Shown: positions 25,198 to 34,196 of the stretch, in pieces | How positions within the stretch are numbered: position 1 is the first letter of the stretch | Layout of the letters: each line of letters starts with the position of its first letter | From: Halalkalicoccus paucihalophilus | GTDB lineage: Archaea; Halobacteriota; Halobacteria; Halobacteriales; Halalkalicoccaceae | Direction of reading: 5' to 3' | Assembly (NCBI RefSeq): GCF_001593955.1 | Contig: NZ_LTAZ01000005.1 | Location: forward strand, 458,001-522,000 | Length of the DNA stretch: 64,000 nt | Position numbers and translations under genes: made by a program | Notes under the pieces: generated by a model | Told to the model about the DNA's origin: nothing | Databases searched by the model: none | Seen by the model: the letters and a program-made list of their open reading frames with translations, nothing else

Positions 25198-26729
25198 CAG
25201 AGACCACCTCCGAGTTCGACGAGCGGATCAACCGCGTCCTGTATCATGGTGAAAAAGATGTCGGGATCAACGCCCAGCAGGATGATCAGTGCGATCAGCA
25301 CGAACAGCGGCACGACGTCGTGCAGCGGTGCGCGCGTGATCTCGTAGTCGGTTTCGAGGCGATACGCCCCGAACAGCGTGCGCTGCATCGCAAACAGCAG
25401 GTAGCCCGCGACGATCACGATACCGAACATCGCGATCGCCGTAAACAGCGGTGCGCCCGGGAGGACCGTCGACTGGAACGCCCCGAGGAAGATCAGGAAC
25501 TCCCCGGCGAAGCCGGCCATCAGCGGCAGACCCATGTAGCCGAAGGCCGCCGCGACGAAGATCCCGGCGGTGATCGGCATTCTATCGGCGATCCCCGAAA
25601 TGTCCCCGACCATCCGGGTGTGGGTGGCGTTGTAGATCACGCCGACGACCATGAACATCAGCCCCGAGATCAGCCCGTGGGCGACCATCTGGAAGGTCGC
25701 GCCGCCGATCCCGTAGACGGTAAACGCGACCAACCCGAGGATGACGTAGCCCATCGAGGAGATCGAGGAGTACGCGACGATCCGCTTGAGGTCCTGTTGG
25801 GCCAGCGCGAGCATCGCACCGTAGATGACACTGAAGACGCCAAGCACCGCGATCGGCACGGCGAGCGTCGCCGCGACGTCGTACAGCATCGTGAAGTTGA
25901 ACCGAAGCAGGGCGTAGGTCCCCATCTTCAGGAGGACGCCCGCAAGCAGCACCGAAACGGGCGTGGGGGCCTCGACGTGGGCGTCCGGAAGCCACGTGTG
26001 GACCGGGAAGATCGGCACCTTGACCGCGAATCCGAAGAAGATCGCGATGAAAGAGACCAGCGCCAGCATGTCGGGACCGAGACCCGCGAATCCGGAGAGC
26101 TGACCGTCGTGAAGCGCCTGCGTGATCGCGGGCATGTCGAAGGAGTTCACCGAGTCGCCGAGCCCGAACACCAGCGCGATGAAGCCGATGAACATCACCA
26201 GCGAGGCGACGTTCGTGTAGACGAAGAACTTGATCGCGGCGTACTTCCTCCTCGGCCCGCCCCAGACGCCGATCAACAGGTACATCGGGATCAGAACGGC
26301 CTCCCAGAAGACGAACCAGACGAAGAAATCGAGCGTCGAGAAGACGCCGATGAGGCTCGCCTCCATGAAGAGGATCAGCCCGTAGAACTGCGAGATACGC
26401 TCCTGAATCGGCGTCCACGCGCTCATGATCGCGAGCGGAACGAGGACGGTCGTGAGCACCAACAGCGGGAAGCTCACGCCGTCGAGGCCGACGTGCCAGT
26501 TGATCGCGTAGGGATCGAGGGCGATCCACTGGGCTTGGGTTTCGAACGCGACGGTGCTCCCTTCGAGCAGGGCGTTCCCGCTCGCGTCGAAGCGCGTCCA
26601 CAGGAAGAGACTGCCCACGAACGGGAGCAGGCTCAGTGCGAAGGCGACCTGTGGGGCGTAGGCTTCCGGCGTGAGGAAGACGACGAGCGCCGCGACGAAC
26701 GTTACCGCGATGAGTGTCTCGATCAACAT
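25197..26729 (-). CDS. nuoM: NADH dehydrogenase-like complex subunit M
   Basis: A 510-residue antiporter-like subunit of the complex I membrane arm. It shows FVWFVFWEAVLIPMYLLIGVWGG (TM5 Glu region), FPVHTWLPDAHVEAPTPVSV and RIVAYSSISSMGYVILG, the NuoM signature. The broken helix around HTWLPDAH is the proton-channel core. It starts one base before the end of nuoL and hands over to nuoN with a 1-bp overlap, so translation is likely coupled. Confidence 0.96.
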   Translation of the reverse strand: MLIETLIAVTFVAALVVFLTPEAYAPQVAFALSLLPFVGSLFLWTRFDASGNALLEGSTVAFETQAQWIALDPYAINWHVGLDGVSFPLLVLTTVLVPLAIMSAWTPIQERISQFYGLILFMEASLIGVFSTLDFFVWFVFWEAVLIPMYLLIGVWGGPRRKYAAIKFFVYTNVASLVMFIGFIALVFGLGDSVNSFDMPAITQALHDGQLSGFAGLGPDMLALVSFIAIFFGFAVKVPIFPVHTWLPDAHVEAPTPVSVLLAGVLLKMGTYALLRFNFTMLYDVAATLAVPIAVLGVFSVIYGAMLALAQQDLKRIVAYSSISSMGYVILGLVAFTVYGIGGATFQMVAHGLISGLMFMVVGVIYNATHTRMVGDISGIADRMPITAGIFVAAAFGYMGLPLMAGFAGEFLIFLGAFQSTVLPGAPLFTAIAMFGIVIVAGYLLFAMQRTLFGAYRLETDYEITRAPLHDVVPLFVLIALIILLGVDPDIFFTMIQDAVDPLVELGGGL

Positions 26730-28730
26730 TCAGAACCAACCTCCGTAGATGCCAAAGGCCACGAGCAGGACGACAAGCGCCGTCGTGATCAACGCGGCGT
26801 AGTTGGTGACGACGCCGCTCTGGAGCCTACGGACCCGACCGCTGCCGAGCAGGCTCACGCTGCTGATGCCGTTGACGACGCCGTCGACGACGCCCTGATC
26901 GAACGTGTCCGCGCCACGGGCGACGCGCTGTGTCAGGCCTTCGGCGAGCCAGACCTGGTACTCGTCCTGGTAGTAGTTCGCGACCAGCACGTCCTTCGCG
27001 CCGCCGAGCTTGTCGGTGTGAGCCACCGGATGGGGACCACGGTAGAGCGCGACCGCGGTGCCGGCCCCCGCGAGCGCGAGGACCAGTGCGATCGCACCGG
27101 GAATCAGCGGCGTCAACTCGGCGTGGTGGATGTGTGCGAACTCCTCTGCGGTGGCCGTATACGTCGAGTAGGCGAGTTGCTCGGGACCGCTGTCGAGCCA
27201 GTGTGAGAGGTACGTGATGTCCGCACCCGTGAGTTCGGCGACCGGCACCATGTTGACGAACCCGGCGACCGTCGCGAGGATCCCGAGTACCGCGAGCGGG
27301 ATCTTCGTGTTCCAACCCAGCGGAACCGGGTGTTCGGCGTGGTCGCTTCTGGGTTCGCCGTGGAAGGTGAGGATCACCATTCGGAACGTATAGAAGCCGG
27401 TGAAGAACACCGCGAGCAGCCCCATCGCGTAGGCCGCGAGCAACACCGGGTTCTCGAGGCCGGCGATCAGCGCCTCGTAGAGGATCTCGTCCTTGCTCCA
27501 GAAGCCCGAGAAGGGCAGGATGCCCGCGAGCGCGAGCGAGCCCGCGAGGAACGAGTAGTACGTCACGGGCATCTCGTCCTTGAGCCCGCCCATGTTCCAC
27601 ATGTTCTGTTCGTGGTGCATCGCGATGATGACCGCACCCGCCCCCAAGAAGAGCAGCGCCTTGAAGAAGGCGTGGGTCATCAGGTGGAAGGTCGCCGCGA
27701 CGTAGCCCGCGACGCCCAGCCCGAGCATCATATAACCGTACTGGGAGATCGTCGAGTAGGCGAGCACCTGCTTGATGTCGTCCTTGACGACGCCCATCGA
27801 CGCCGCAAACAGCGCCGTGAAGCCACCAATAAAGGCGATGATGGCCATCGCGGTCGGGCTGAGTGCGTAGAAGCCGTACATTCGGGCGACCAGATAGACG
27901 CCGGCCGCAACCATCGTCGCCGCGTGGATCAGCGCCGAGACGGGCGTCGGGCCCTCCATCGCGTCGGGCAGCCAGGTGTGAAGCGGGAACTGGGCGGATT
28001 TACCGATCACGCCGCCAAGCACCAGCAGCCCGAGGATCGTGACCCATGTCCCCGCGGGGAAGCCGAAGAGCGTCTCCCCGCCGACGATGGCCTCCTCGGC
28101 CAGTTGGGGGAATGCCCCCTCGCCGGCGAACTGCGCGGTGCCGAACGTCGCGAGGATCCCGACGACGCCGATCAGGAAGAAGTAATCACCGAAGCGGGTG
28201 ACCAGAAACGCCTTTTTGGCAGCGCTCGGCGGGGCGTCCTCGCGGAACCAGAAGCCGATCAGCAGGAACGAACAGAGACCGACGAGCTCGAAGAACATGA
28301 AGGCCATCAGCAGGTTGTCCGCGAAGACGAACGAAAGCATGCTGAAGGTAAACAGCCCGAGCCCGGCGTAATAGCGGGGCAGGCCGGTCTCGCCCTCGTC
28401 GTTCATGTAGCCGAGGCTGAACATGTGGACGAGGAATGCGATCAACGAGACGATAACGAGCATCATCGTCGAGAGGGGGTCCAAAAGCAGGCCGAACGAG
28501 AGCGAGAGCGTTCCCTCGCCGACGCCGGCGACCCACGTATAGAGCGTCTCGTCGTAGAACCCGCCGCTCGCGACCCGGAGCATCGCCCAGATCGAGAGCA
28601 GTAACGAACCGCCCGTGGCAGCCATACCGACGAGGCCGCCCTTTTTGGGGAGGTACTCGCCCGCGACGAGCGCGATAACGAACGACGCGAGCGGGAGCAG
28701 TGCGATCAACGGTGCGTATTCGAATGCCAT
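26730..28730 (-). CDS. nuoL: NADH dehydrogenase-like complex subunit L
   Basis: A 666-residue distal antiporter-like subunit. Signature segments are FMFFELVGLCSFLLIGFWF, FPLHTWLPDAMEGPTPVSAL, QVLAYSTISQYGYMMLG and HLMTHAFFKALLFLGAGAVI. The long C-terminal part (after about 500) contains the lateral amphipathic helix region and a final transmembrane anchor (ALITTALVVLLVAFGIYGG). It is the most distal proton-pumping module of the complex. It follows nuoK with a 4-bp gap and precedes nuoM with none. Confidence 0.96.
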   Translation of the reverse strand: MAFEYAPLIALLPLASFVIALVAGEYLPKKGGLVGMAATGGSLLLSIWAMLRVASGGFYDETLYTWVAGVGEGTLSLSFGLLLDPLSTMMLVIVSLIAFLVHMFSLGYMNDEGETGLPRYYAGLGLFTFSMLSFVFADNLLMAFMFFELVGLCSFLLIGFWFREDAPPSAAKKAFLVTRFGDYFFLIGVVGILATFGTAQFAGEGAFPQLAEEAIVGGETLFGFPAGTWVTILGLLVLGGVIGKSAQFPLHTWLPDAMEGPTPVSALIHAATMVAAGVYLVARMYGFYALSPTAMAIIAFIGGFTALFAASMGVVKDDIKQVLAYSTISQYGYMMLGLGVAGYVAATFHLMTHAFFKALLFLGAGAVIIAMHHEQNMWNMGGLKDEMPVTYYSFLAGSLALAGILPFSGFWSKDEILYEALIAGLENPVLLAAYAMGLLAVFFTGFYTFRMVILTFHGEPRSDHAEHPVPLGWNTKIPLAVLGILATVAGFVNMVPVAELTGADITYLSHWLDSGPEQLAYSTYTATAEEFAHIHHAELTPLIPGAIALVLALAGAGTAVALYRGPHPVAHTDKLGGAKDVLVANYYQDEYQVWLAEGLTQRVARGADTFDQGVVDGVVNGISSVSLLGSGRVRRLQSGVVTNYAALITTALVVLLVAFGIYGGWF

Positions 28731-28734
28731 CTCG

Positions 28735-29058
28735 TTACCACCTCATCGTCGTCGCCTCGGTCACGTCGATGCCACGGAAGTTGCGATAGAGGACGAGGAT
28801 GATCCCGATCCCGATCGCGACCTCCGCGGCGGCAAGCGCCATCACGAACAGCGCGAAGGTCTGTCCGGTCAGGTTGCCCCACTGCAGCGAGAAGGCGACG
28901 AAGTTGATGTTCGCTGCGTTGAGCATGAGTTCGACGCTAATGAGGAACATTAGCGCGTTGCGGCGCGTCAGCACGCCGAACAGGCCGATACAGAACACGC
29001 CCGCCGAGAGGACGAGGTACCACTCGACCGGCACGAGTAGCTGTGTGGGCGCGAGCAT
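28735..29058 (-). CDS. nuoK: NADH dehydrogenase-like complex subunit K
   Basis: 107 residues with three membrane helices. The conserved glutamate-bearing helices are LMFLISVELMLNAANINFV and FVMALAAAEVAIGIGIILVL, both typical of NuoK. It transfers conformational change between NuoJ/H and the antiporter subunits. The start MLAPTQLLVPVEWYLVLSAG directly abuts the nuoJ2 stop, so there is no spacer. Confidence 0.96.
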   Translation of the reverse strand: MLAPTQLLVPVEWYLVLSAGVFCIGLFGVLTRRNALMFLISVELMLNAANINFVAFSLQWGNLTGQTFALFVMALAAAEVAIGIGIILVLYRNFRGIDVTEATTMRW

Positions 29059-29400
29059 CTACTCCTCACCTCCCTCGAAGCCGCCGCGTTCGGGGACGAG
29101 CGTCCCGTCCCCCTCCCTCTCATCGCGCTTTGCGAGCATCACCGCGCCGTCGAGGGCGGCGTCGAGCACGATCGCGATCGCGAAGAAGGCGACGATGAAT
29201 CCCTCGGCGGGTACGTCACCGGCGCCAATGTTGAACATCGCATAGCCGATGCTGGCGGTGATGTTCGCCCCGTCGGGAAAGCCCTGCGGGGCGGAAAACG
29301 ACGAGGTCACGAAGACGAACGCGAGAACACAGAAGAGCGCGACCGCTGCCAGTCCGGGAGCCAAGTGACTGCCGAGCCTGAGTTCGGGCTTAGTCGGCAT
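29059..29400 (-). CDS. nuoJ2: NADH dehydrogenase-like complex subunit J, C-terminal part (NuoJ2)
   Basis: 113 residues with two or three helices, corresponding to the second half of bacterial NuoJ. In haloarchaea NuoJ is split in two. The key stretch is SIGYAMFNIGAGDVPAEGFIV, which stands where NuoJ helices TM4-5 normally lie (GxxLF/Y motifs). The C-terminal acidic extension is GDGTLVPERGGFEGGEE. The start overlaps the end of the preceding nuoJ1 by 11 bp, so the two halves are probably made together. Confidence 0.9.
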   Translation of the reverse strand: MPTKPELRLGSHLAPGLAAVALFCVLAFVFVTSSFSAPQGFPDGANITASIGYAMFNIGAGDVPAEGFIVAFFAIAIVLDAALDGAVMLAKRDEREGDGTLVPERGGFEGGEE

Positions 29401-29698
29401 TGCTGGCCTCCGTGTCAGTCGGTCCCATCCCCTGTGCGCCGGGGTCGGCCTCTGCGGTCTCGTCGTGGGTCAGCATCACGGCGAACGTGATCAGGATGAG
29501 CACCCCGCCGACGTAGACGAGGACCTGCACCGCCGCGAGGAACTCGGCCTGCAGCGTCACGTAGTGGATCGCGACGCTGAGGAGTGCCACCCCGAGCAGG
29601 AGCGCGGCATGCCACACGTCCCTGACGAGGACGACGCCGAGACTGCTCGCGAGTGTCACCCCCGCAAACAGCACAAACGCCGCTGTCTCTAGTACCAT
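29390..29698 (-). CDS. nuoJ1: NADH dehydrogenase-like complex subunit J, N-terminal part (NuoJ1)
   Basis: 102 residues with three helices, matching the first half of NuoJ: FVLFAGVTLASSLGVVLVRD, then HAALLLGVALLSVAIHYV, then VLVYVGGVLILITFAVML, which contains the pi-bulge helix region (YVGGVLILITF). Start at 29698 (MVLETAAFVLFAG) is chosen because it begins with a membrane helix; the frame extending to 29803 adds a basic, unsupported stretch. It is 117 bp after nuoI, the largest gap in the operon. Confidence 0.9.
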   Translation of the reverse strand: MVLETAAFVLFAGVTLASSLGVVLVRDVWHAALLLGVALLSVAIHYVTLQAEFLAAVQVLVYVGGVLILITFAVMLTHDETAEADPGAQGMGPTDTEASNAD

Positions 29699-29815
29699 TA
29701 GTTCAACACTCAGTCGCACGCCCTTTGAAGATTTCGAGATTGACGTGACGCGTACGGATTTTCGCGTCGATGCCGGTCGCTGATTGCCGCTCTGACGGGG
29801 CAAAAATCAGTCGAG
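29699..29815 (-). promoter_or_regulatory. Gap within the nuo operon with a possible terminator and promoter
   Basis: 117 bp between nuoI and nuoJ1, while all other nuo junctions overlap or nearly touch. On the transcribed strand a T-run (GATTTTTG) directly follows the nuoI stop, which could cause partial termination. The AT-rich stretch near the nuoJ1 start could hold a weak promoter. Both readings are inferred from position. Confidence 0.3.
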
Positions 29816-30277
29816 CTACTGGTAGTCGACTTCGCCCTCGCCCTCGCCGATCCACGCGCCGCGATCGGGCTCGCGGGATTCGAGCGGGTCGATGTCCTTG
29901 TACCACGGAACGTTTCCGAGCTGTTCTTTGTTGTACACGAGGTCGTCCTTCGTATCGCCCGTGAACTCGAAGTTCTGGGTCAGCAGGATGGCGTCGACGG
30001 GGCAGACCTCCTCACACAGCCGGCAGTAGATACACTGCCCGATGTGGAGGTTGTACTGCTCGCCGTTTCGCTGGTCGTCCATCACGATCTGGATCGTGTC
30101 GTTCGGACAGACGTTCTCGCACTGGCGACACCAGATACAGCGCTCCTGGCTGAACTTGTGGACGCCCCGGAACCGCGGGGAGACTTCGGGTGCGGTTTCG
30201 GGATACTCGACAGTGAACGTGTTGCCGTCGAGCGCGTGTTTCATTGTCGTTGCCATCGATTTCATTAGTCCGATCAT
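29816..30277 (-). CDS. nuoI: NADH dehydrogenase-like complex subunit I (two 4Fe-4S clusters)
   Basis: 153 residues. Two ferredoxin motifs bind the N6a and N6b clusters: Cys47/50/53/57 in CIWCRQCENVCPND and Cys82/85/88/92 in CIYCRLCEEVCPVD. It links the electron-input module to the NuoB cluster. Start at 30277 gives an ATGA overlap with nuoH; a frame reaching 30694 lies inside nuoH and is not real. The acidic tail GEGEGEVDYQ is typical of halophiles. Confidence 0.95.
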   Translation of the reverse strand: MIGLMKSMATTMKHALDGNTFTVEYPETAPEVSPRFRGVHKFSQERCIWCRQCENVCPNDTIQIVMDDQRNGEQYNLHIGQCIYCRLCEEVCPVDAILLTQNFEFTGDTKDDLVYNKEQLGNVPWYKDIDPLESREPDRGAWIGEGEGEVDYQ

Positions 30278-31341
30278 GCGATAAACACCCCCACGATGAT
30301 GGCCGTGAGAACCAGGTTTGCGAAGGAGAGCACGAGCATCCCCTTCCAACCGATCTCGATCAGTTGGTCGATCCGCACCCGCGGAAGCGCAGAGCGCGCC
30401 CACTGAGTGAACAGGAAGATCGCCCAGATCTTGATGATGAACCAGACAATGCCCGGCAGAACGGGGCCTGCGGGACCGCCCAGAAAGAGCGTCGTGACGA
30501 TCGCACCACCGAGGAAGATGTGGAGGAACTCCCCGAGATAGATCAATACGAAGTACACCGAGGAGTACTCGGTCTGATACCCCGCAACGATCTCCGTGGG
30601 AGCCTCGGGTACGTCGAAGGGGTTTCGCCCCACTTCGGCCAGGTTCGCGGCCATGAACAACACGAACGCGAAGGGGTTGACGAAGGCGTACCACGACGGA
30701 ATCGAGACGCCGGCGACCGAGAACAGTGGTTCTGCCTGCACGGCGACGATCTCGCTCATCTGGAGCGTGCCCGCGAAGATGACCACCGACGCGGCGGTGA
30801 CGATCAGTGGGATCTCGTAGGCGACGTTCTGTGCGACCGCGCGAAGCCCGCCGAGCATCGAGTACTTGTTGTTCGAGGCGTAGCCCGCCGTCGCCAGTCC
30901 CAGCGACGCGATCGAAGCGATCGCGAACACCACCACGAGGCCGGTCTCGGGATCGGCCAAGTGAATACCGCTTCCCATCGGGATCACCGCGAAGCCGAGC
31001 ATCGCAGAAGAGGCGATCACGAGCGGCGCGAGGTCGTAAGCCGGCCGGTCGACGCCCTCGGGGATGATCAACTCCTTCGCGAGCAGTTGGACGGCCGCCG
31101 CAGGGATGATCAGCAGTCCGAAGGGGCCGATCCGGTTGACCGCGATCCGGTCAGTGAAGGCGGCGGTGATCTTCCGTTTGGCCCACGGGCCCGCGACGCC
31201 GCTCATCGCGAGCATCAGGTTGGCGATCACGAACGCCGCGAGGAAGGCGGCGACGAACTCACCGAGCGCACCGAATTGGCCCAGCCCGGTGAGGTCGGCG
31301 ATCCGATCCGGTAGTAACACCTCCTGAAGGGGCAGGACCAT
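30274..31341 (-). CDS. nuoH: NADH dehydrogenase-like complex subunit H
   Basis: 355 residues with about eight to nine helices, the quinone-chamber subunit. Signature loops include GPWAKRKITAAFTDRIAVNR, NRIGPFG, and the acidic AEVGRNPFDVPEAPTEIVAGY, which line the quinone cavity. The C-terminal portion PRVRIDQLIEIGWKGMLVLS is also typical. It follows nuoCD directly (0 bp between) and overlaps nuoI by 4 bp. Confidence 0.96.
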   Translation of the reverse strand: MVLPLQEVLLPDRIADLTGLGQFGALGEFVAAFLAAFVIANLMLAMSGVAGPWAKRKITAAFTDRIAVNRIGPFGLLIIPAAAVQLLAKELIIPEGVDRPAYDLAPLVIASSAMLGFAVIPMGSGIHLADPETGLVVVFAIASIASLGLATAGYASNNKYSMLGGLRAVAQNVAYEIPLIVTAASVVIFAGTLQMSEIVAVQAEPLFSVAGVSIPSWYAFVNPFAFVLFMAANLAEVGRNPFDVPEAPTEIVAGYQTEYSSVYFVLIYLGEFLHIFLGGAIVTTLFLGGPAGPVLPGIVWFIIKIWAIFLFTQWARSALPRVRIDQLIEIGWKGMLVLSFANLVLTAIIVGVFIA

Positions 31342-33009
31342 TCAGCGATCCACCTCCCCGAGGATGATGTCGAGGCTTCCGAGCGAGGCAACCAGGTCGG
31401 CGACGTACTCGCCTTCGGACATCTCGGGCAGCGTATGCAGGTTCGAGAAGCATGGACTGCGAATCTTGAACCGGGCGGGTTTGTCGGTGCCGTCCGCACG
31501 GATGTAGATCCCGAGTTCGCCCTTCGCGGCCTCGACCGCTCGGTAGATCTCCGTGTCGGGGTCCGGCCGCAGGGTTCGGGGAACGTTCGACTGGATCTCC
31601 CGGTCCTCTTCGGGCCAGTCCTCGAGCAGGTCGATACACTGTTCGATGATCCGCGCGGACTGTTCGACCTCGCGCATCCGCACGAGCAGGCGTGCGTAGT
31701 TGTCGCGCCCGTCCTCGGTGACGACGTCCCAGTCGAGTTCGGGATAATACCCATAGGGGTCGTCGCGTCGGAGGTCGTAGTCGATCCCAGAGGCGCGTGC
31801 GACGGGGCCGGTCGCGCCGTACTGTTTCGCCGTCTCGGGATCGAGAACGCCCGTATCGACGGTTCGGATCTGGAAGATCTCGTTGGAGGTGATCAGGTCG
31901 TGGTACTCCTGGGTCGCCTCCGGTAAGTCGTCGAGGAAGTCCCGCGTCTTCTCGAAGAACTCCTCGCGGGGTTCGGGCAGGTCCCACGCCACCCCGCCGA
32001 GCCGGAGGTAGTTGAACATCATCCGGCTTCCCGTCAGATCTTCGAGGAGGTTTTGGACCTTCTCGCGGTCGCGCATCGCGTACATGAAGATCGCGGTGAA
32101 GTCCCCGTAGATGTCGAGACAGAAGGTCCCGAGCGCGAGCATGTGTGAACAGATCCGACACAGCTCCGCGCCCATCGTCCGGATGACCTGGGCGTACTCG
32201 GGCACGTCGATGTCCGCCAAGTCTTCTGCGGCGCGCGCATAGCCCCACTCGTTCATCAGGCCGCCGGGCGCGTAGTCCCAGCGATCGGGATACGGCATGA
32301 TCTGGTGGCGATAGGTGCCGTTCTGTGCCATCTGCTCCTCACACCGATGGAGGTAGCCGATGTCCGGGTCGACGTCGACGACCTGCTCGCCGTCGAGCAC
32401 CGTCTTCAGGTGCAACACGCCGTGGGTCGCCGGGTGGTGGGGACCGATGTTGAGGAACATCGTCTCCGTGTCCGAATCGTAGTGGTCCTCGGCGATCGGG
32501 TTCTGGTGTTCGGCGAGCGTGACGATCTGTGGACGGTCCTGATCGTAATCGAGCGCGAGCGGGTGACCCTGCCACGTCTCCGGAAGCAGGATGCGCCGCG
32601 GATCGGGGTGGCCCTCGTACTCGATACCGACCAGATCGTAGGCCTCGCGTTCGTGCCAGTCGGCGGTCCGGTAGACCGGTTCTGCGGTCTGACTGACCGG
32701 GTCGTCCTTCGACGTGGGAACGACGACGCTGACCTCCTGTGTGGGATCGTCGTACTTCTTCAGGTGGTAGATCGATTCGTACCTGTCCGCGTACTCCTGG
32801 GCGGTGACCACCGAGAGGTGGTCGAACCCCGCCTCGTCGCGCAGCGCGAAGAGGACGTCCTGAACCTCGTCGGGCCGAATAACGAACCCTTCGGCGTTGA
32901 GGTGCGTCTCGCGACCGAGGACGTGCTCGCCGAGCAGGCGCTCGATCGCGTCGTAGTCGACGCCCTCCTCGGTGACGTACTGCTGTCGTTTCGGTCGTTC
33001 TAAGCTCAT
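31342..33009 (-). CDS. nuoCD: NADH dehydrogenase-like complex, fused subunits C and D
   Basis: 555 residues. The first 185 correspond to NuoC, ending in HEREAYDLVGIEYEGHPDPR and LPETWQGHPLALDYD. The rest is the NuoD 49-kDa domain: NIGPHHPATHGVLHLKTVLD, GYLHRCEEQMAQNGTYRH and RICSHMLALGTFCLDIYG. The quinone-binding His is in GPHHPATHG. C and D are fused in many bacteria and in haloarchaea. It forms the quinone-reduction site together with NuoB. Start MSLERPKRQQYVT overlaps the nuoB stop by 4 bp. Confidence 0.96.
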   Translation of the reverse strand: MSLERPKRQQYVTEEGVDYDAIERLLGEHVLGRETHLNAEGFVIRPDEVQDVLFALRDEAGFDHLSVVTAQEYADRYESIYHLKKYDDPTQEVSVVVPTSKDDPVSQTAEPVYRTADWHEREAYDLVGIEYEGHPDPRRILLPETWQGHPLALDYDQDRPQIVTLAEHQNPIAEDHYDSDTETMFLNIGPHHPATHGVLHLKTVLDGEQVVDVDPDIGYLHRCEEQMAQNGTYRHQIMPYPDRWDYAPGGLMNEWGYARAAEDLADIDVPEYAQVIRTMGAELCRICSHMLALGTFCLDIYGDFTAIFMYAMRDREKVQNLLEDLTGSRMMFNYLRLGGVAWDLPEPREEFFEKTRDFLDDLPEATQEYHDLITSNEIFQIRTVDTGVLDPETAKQYGATGPVARASGIDYDLRRDDPYGYYPELDWDVVTEDGRDNYARLLVRMREVEQSARIIEQCIDLLEDWPEEDREIQSNVPRTLRPDPDTEIYRAVEAAKGELGIYIRADGTDKPARFKIRSPCFSNLHTLPEMSEGEYVADLVASLGSLDIILGEVDR

Positions 33010-33707
33010 GGTGAATCAGCCCAGTTGTACCGCATGACCAGATCGTCCGTGTCGATCTGACTCGCCAGTTTATCCACCAGCTCGTCCCGCTCCAAGTCGC
33101 CGAACTGTTCGAGTTCGTAGGGTTTGACCGTCACCGGCGAGGACTCGCCCTGTGCGATACGCTCTTGGAGTTTGACGACGCCGTAAACCAGCGCCTCGGG
33201 ACGGGGCGGACAGCCCGGGACGTGGATATCCACGGGGATGACCTCTTCGGCGCCCTTGATGACGTTGTAGCCCTCCTGGAACGGCCCGCCGGAGATGGCA
33301 CACGAGCCCATGTTCACGACGAACTTGGGTTCCGCCATCTGGTCGTAGACGCGCTTCATCCGCGGGGCGAACTTCGAGACGATGGTGCCGGGGATGATGA
33401 TCGTATCGGCCTGTCGGGGCGAGGCCCGCGGGACGCCCGATCCGAAGCGGTCGAGGTCGTGTTTCACGGCGTAGGTGTGCATCATCTCGAGGCTGCAGCA
33501 GGCGATCCCGAACTGCAGCATGAACATCGAGGAGCCGCGCACCCAGTTCATGAACTGGTCGAACTTCGTGAGGATGAACGGCGAGGAGCCGAACGCCTCG
33601 CGGAGCCGCGAGTTGAAGCGGCTGTCGACCTCGCCCATGCGTGCCTCGCGGGTCTTGGACATGGGGTCGGTGCTCCCTGTGATCGTCTCCGATGGTGTGT
33701 CGCTCAT
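33006..33707 (-). CDS. nuoB: NADH dehydrogenase-like complex subunit B (N2 cluster)
   Basis: 233 residues. The N2 iron-sulfur cluster ligands are visible: tandem Cys70-Cys71 in GIACCSLEMMHTY, Cys136 in NMGSCAISGG and Cys166 in VPGCPPRPEAL. This cluster reduces the quinone. The first 35 residues are a halophile-specific extension (MSDTPSETITGSTDP). Start at 33707 gives an ATGA overlap with nuoA; the longer frame to 33770 is not used. Confidence 0.96.
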   Translation of the reverse strand: MSDTPSETITGSTDPMSKTREARMGEVDSRFNSRLREAFGSSPFILTKFDQFMNWVRGSSMFMLQFGIACCSLEMMHTYAVKHDLDRFGSGVPRASPRQADTIIIPGTIVSKFAPRMKRVYDQMAEPKFVVNMGSCAISGGPFQEGYNVIKGAEEVIPVDIHVPGCPPRPEALVYGVVKLQERIAQGESSPVTVKPYELEQFGDLERDELVDKLASQIDTDDLVMRYNWADSP

Positions 33708-34108
33708 TGTAGTCTGCTCCGTTTGCTCGATTCCGGGCTCTTGATCCACTGTACCGCACCGTTGCGCCACGCCCAGATCAGCGCGGCGACGAGAACGGCG
33801 ATGAAGACCAACATCGGACCCAGCGCGTGAAGCAGACCGACCTGCGCCACGGCGTCGCTGTAGATGACCGTCCAGGGGAAGATGAAGACAGTCTCGATGT
33901 CGAAGACGAGAAACAACAACGCGACCATGTAGTACTGGATGTTGAACCGGATGCGCGTCGTCCCCGTCGGGATCTCACCGCTCTCGTAGATGCTCCGTTT
34001 TCCTTGTTCGGGGACCGTCGGCCGCAACAGCGCTGACACCGCCATCATACCGAGCGGGATCAACACCCCCACGAGCGCCAGTGCCCCGACTGCTATCCAT
34101 GTGTTCAT
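33704..34108 (-). CDS. nuoA: NADH dehydrogenase-like complex subunit A
   Basis: 134 residues with three helices. Signature features: YESGEIPTGTTRIRFNIQYY (the loop near the quinone entry) and ALLFLVFDIETVFIFPW with its conserved acidic pair. Start at 34108 (MNTWIAVGALALVG) is preferred; the longer frame upstream is basic and unsupported. It is the first gene of the nuo operon. A TATA-like CTTATG about 45 bases upstream is a candidate promoter. Confidence 0.95.
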   Translation of the reverse strand: MNTWIAVGALALVGVLIPLGMMAVSALLRPTVPEQGKRSIYESGEIPTGTTRIRFNIQYYMVALLFLVFDIETVFIFPWTVIYSDAVAQVGLLHALGPMLVFIAVLVAALIWAWRNGAVQWIKSPESSKRSRLQ

Positions 34109-34196
34109 AGACCGTGTTCTCCGTAACGTCCGAGGGTTGGGAATCCACCTACATAAGGGTTGATTCTCGTTATTTCTCACCCGTCAGGGGCAAGCA

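Noticed and set aside
25161..27206. 681-residue open frame opposite nuoM and nuoL
   Set aside because: It is the antisense of two clear membrane proteins in high-GC DNA. Its Arg/His/Glu-rich composition without domains is what such shadows look like.
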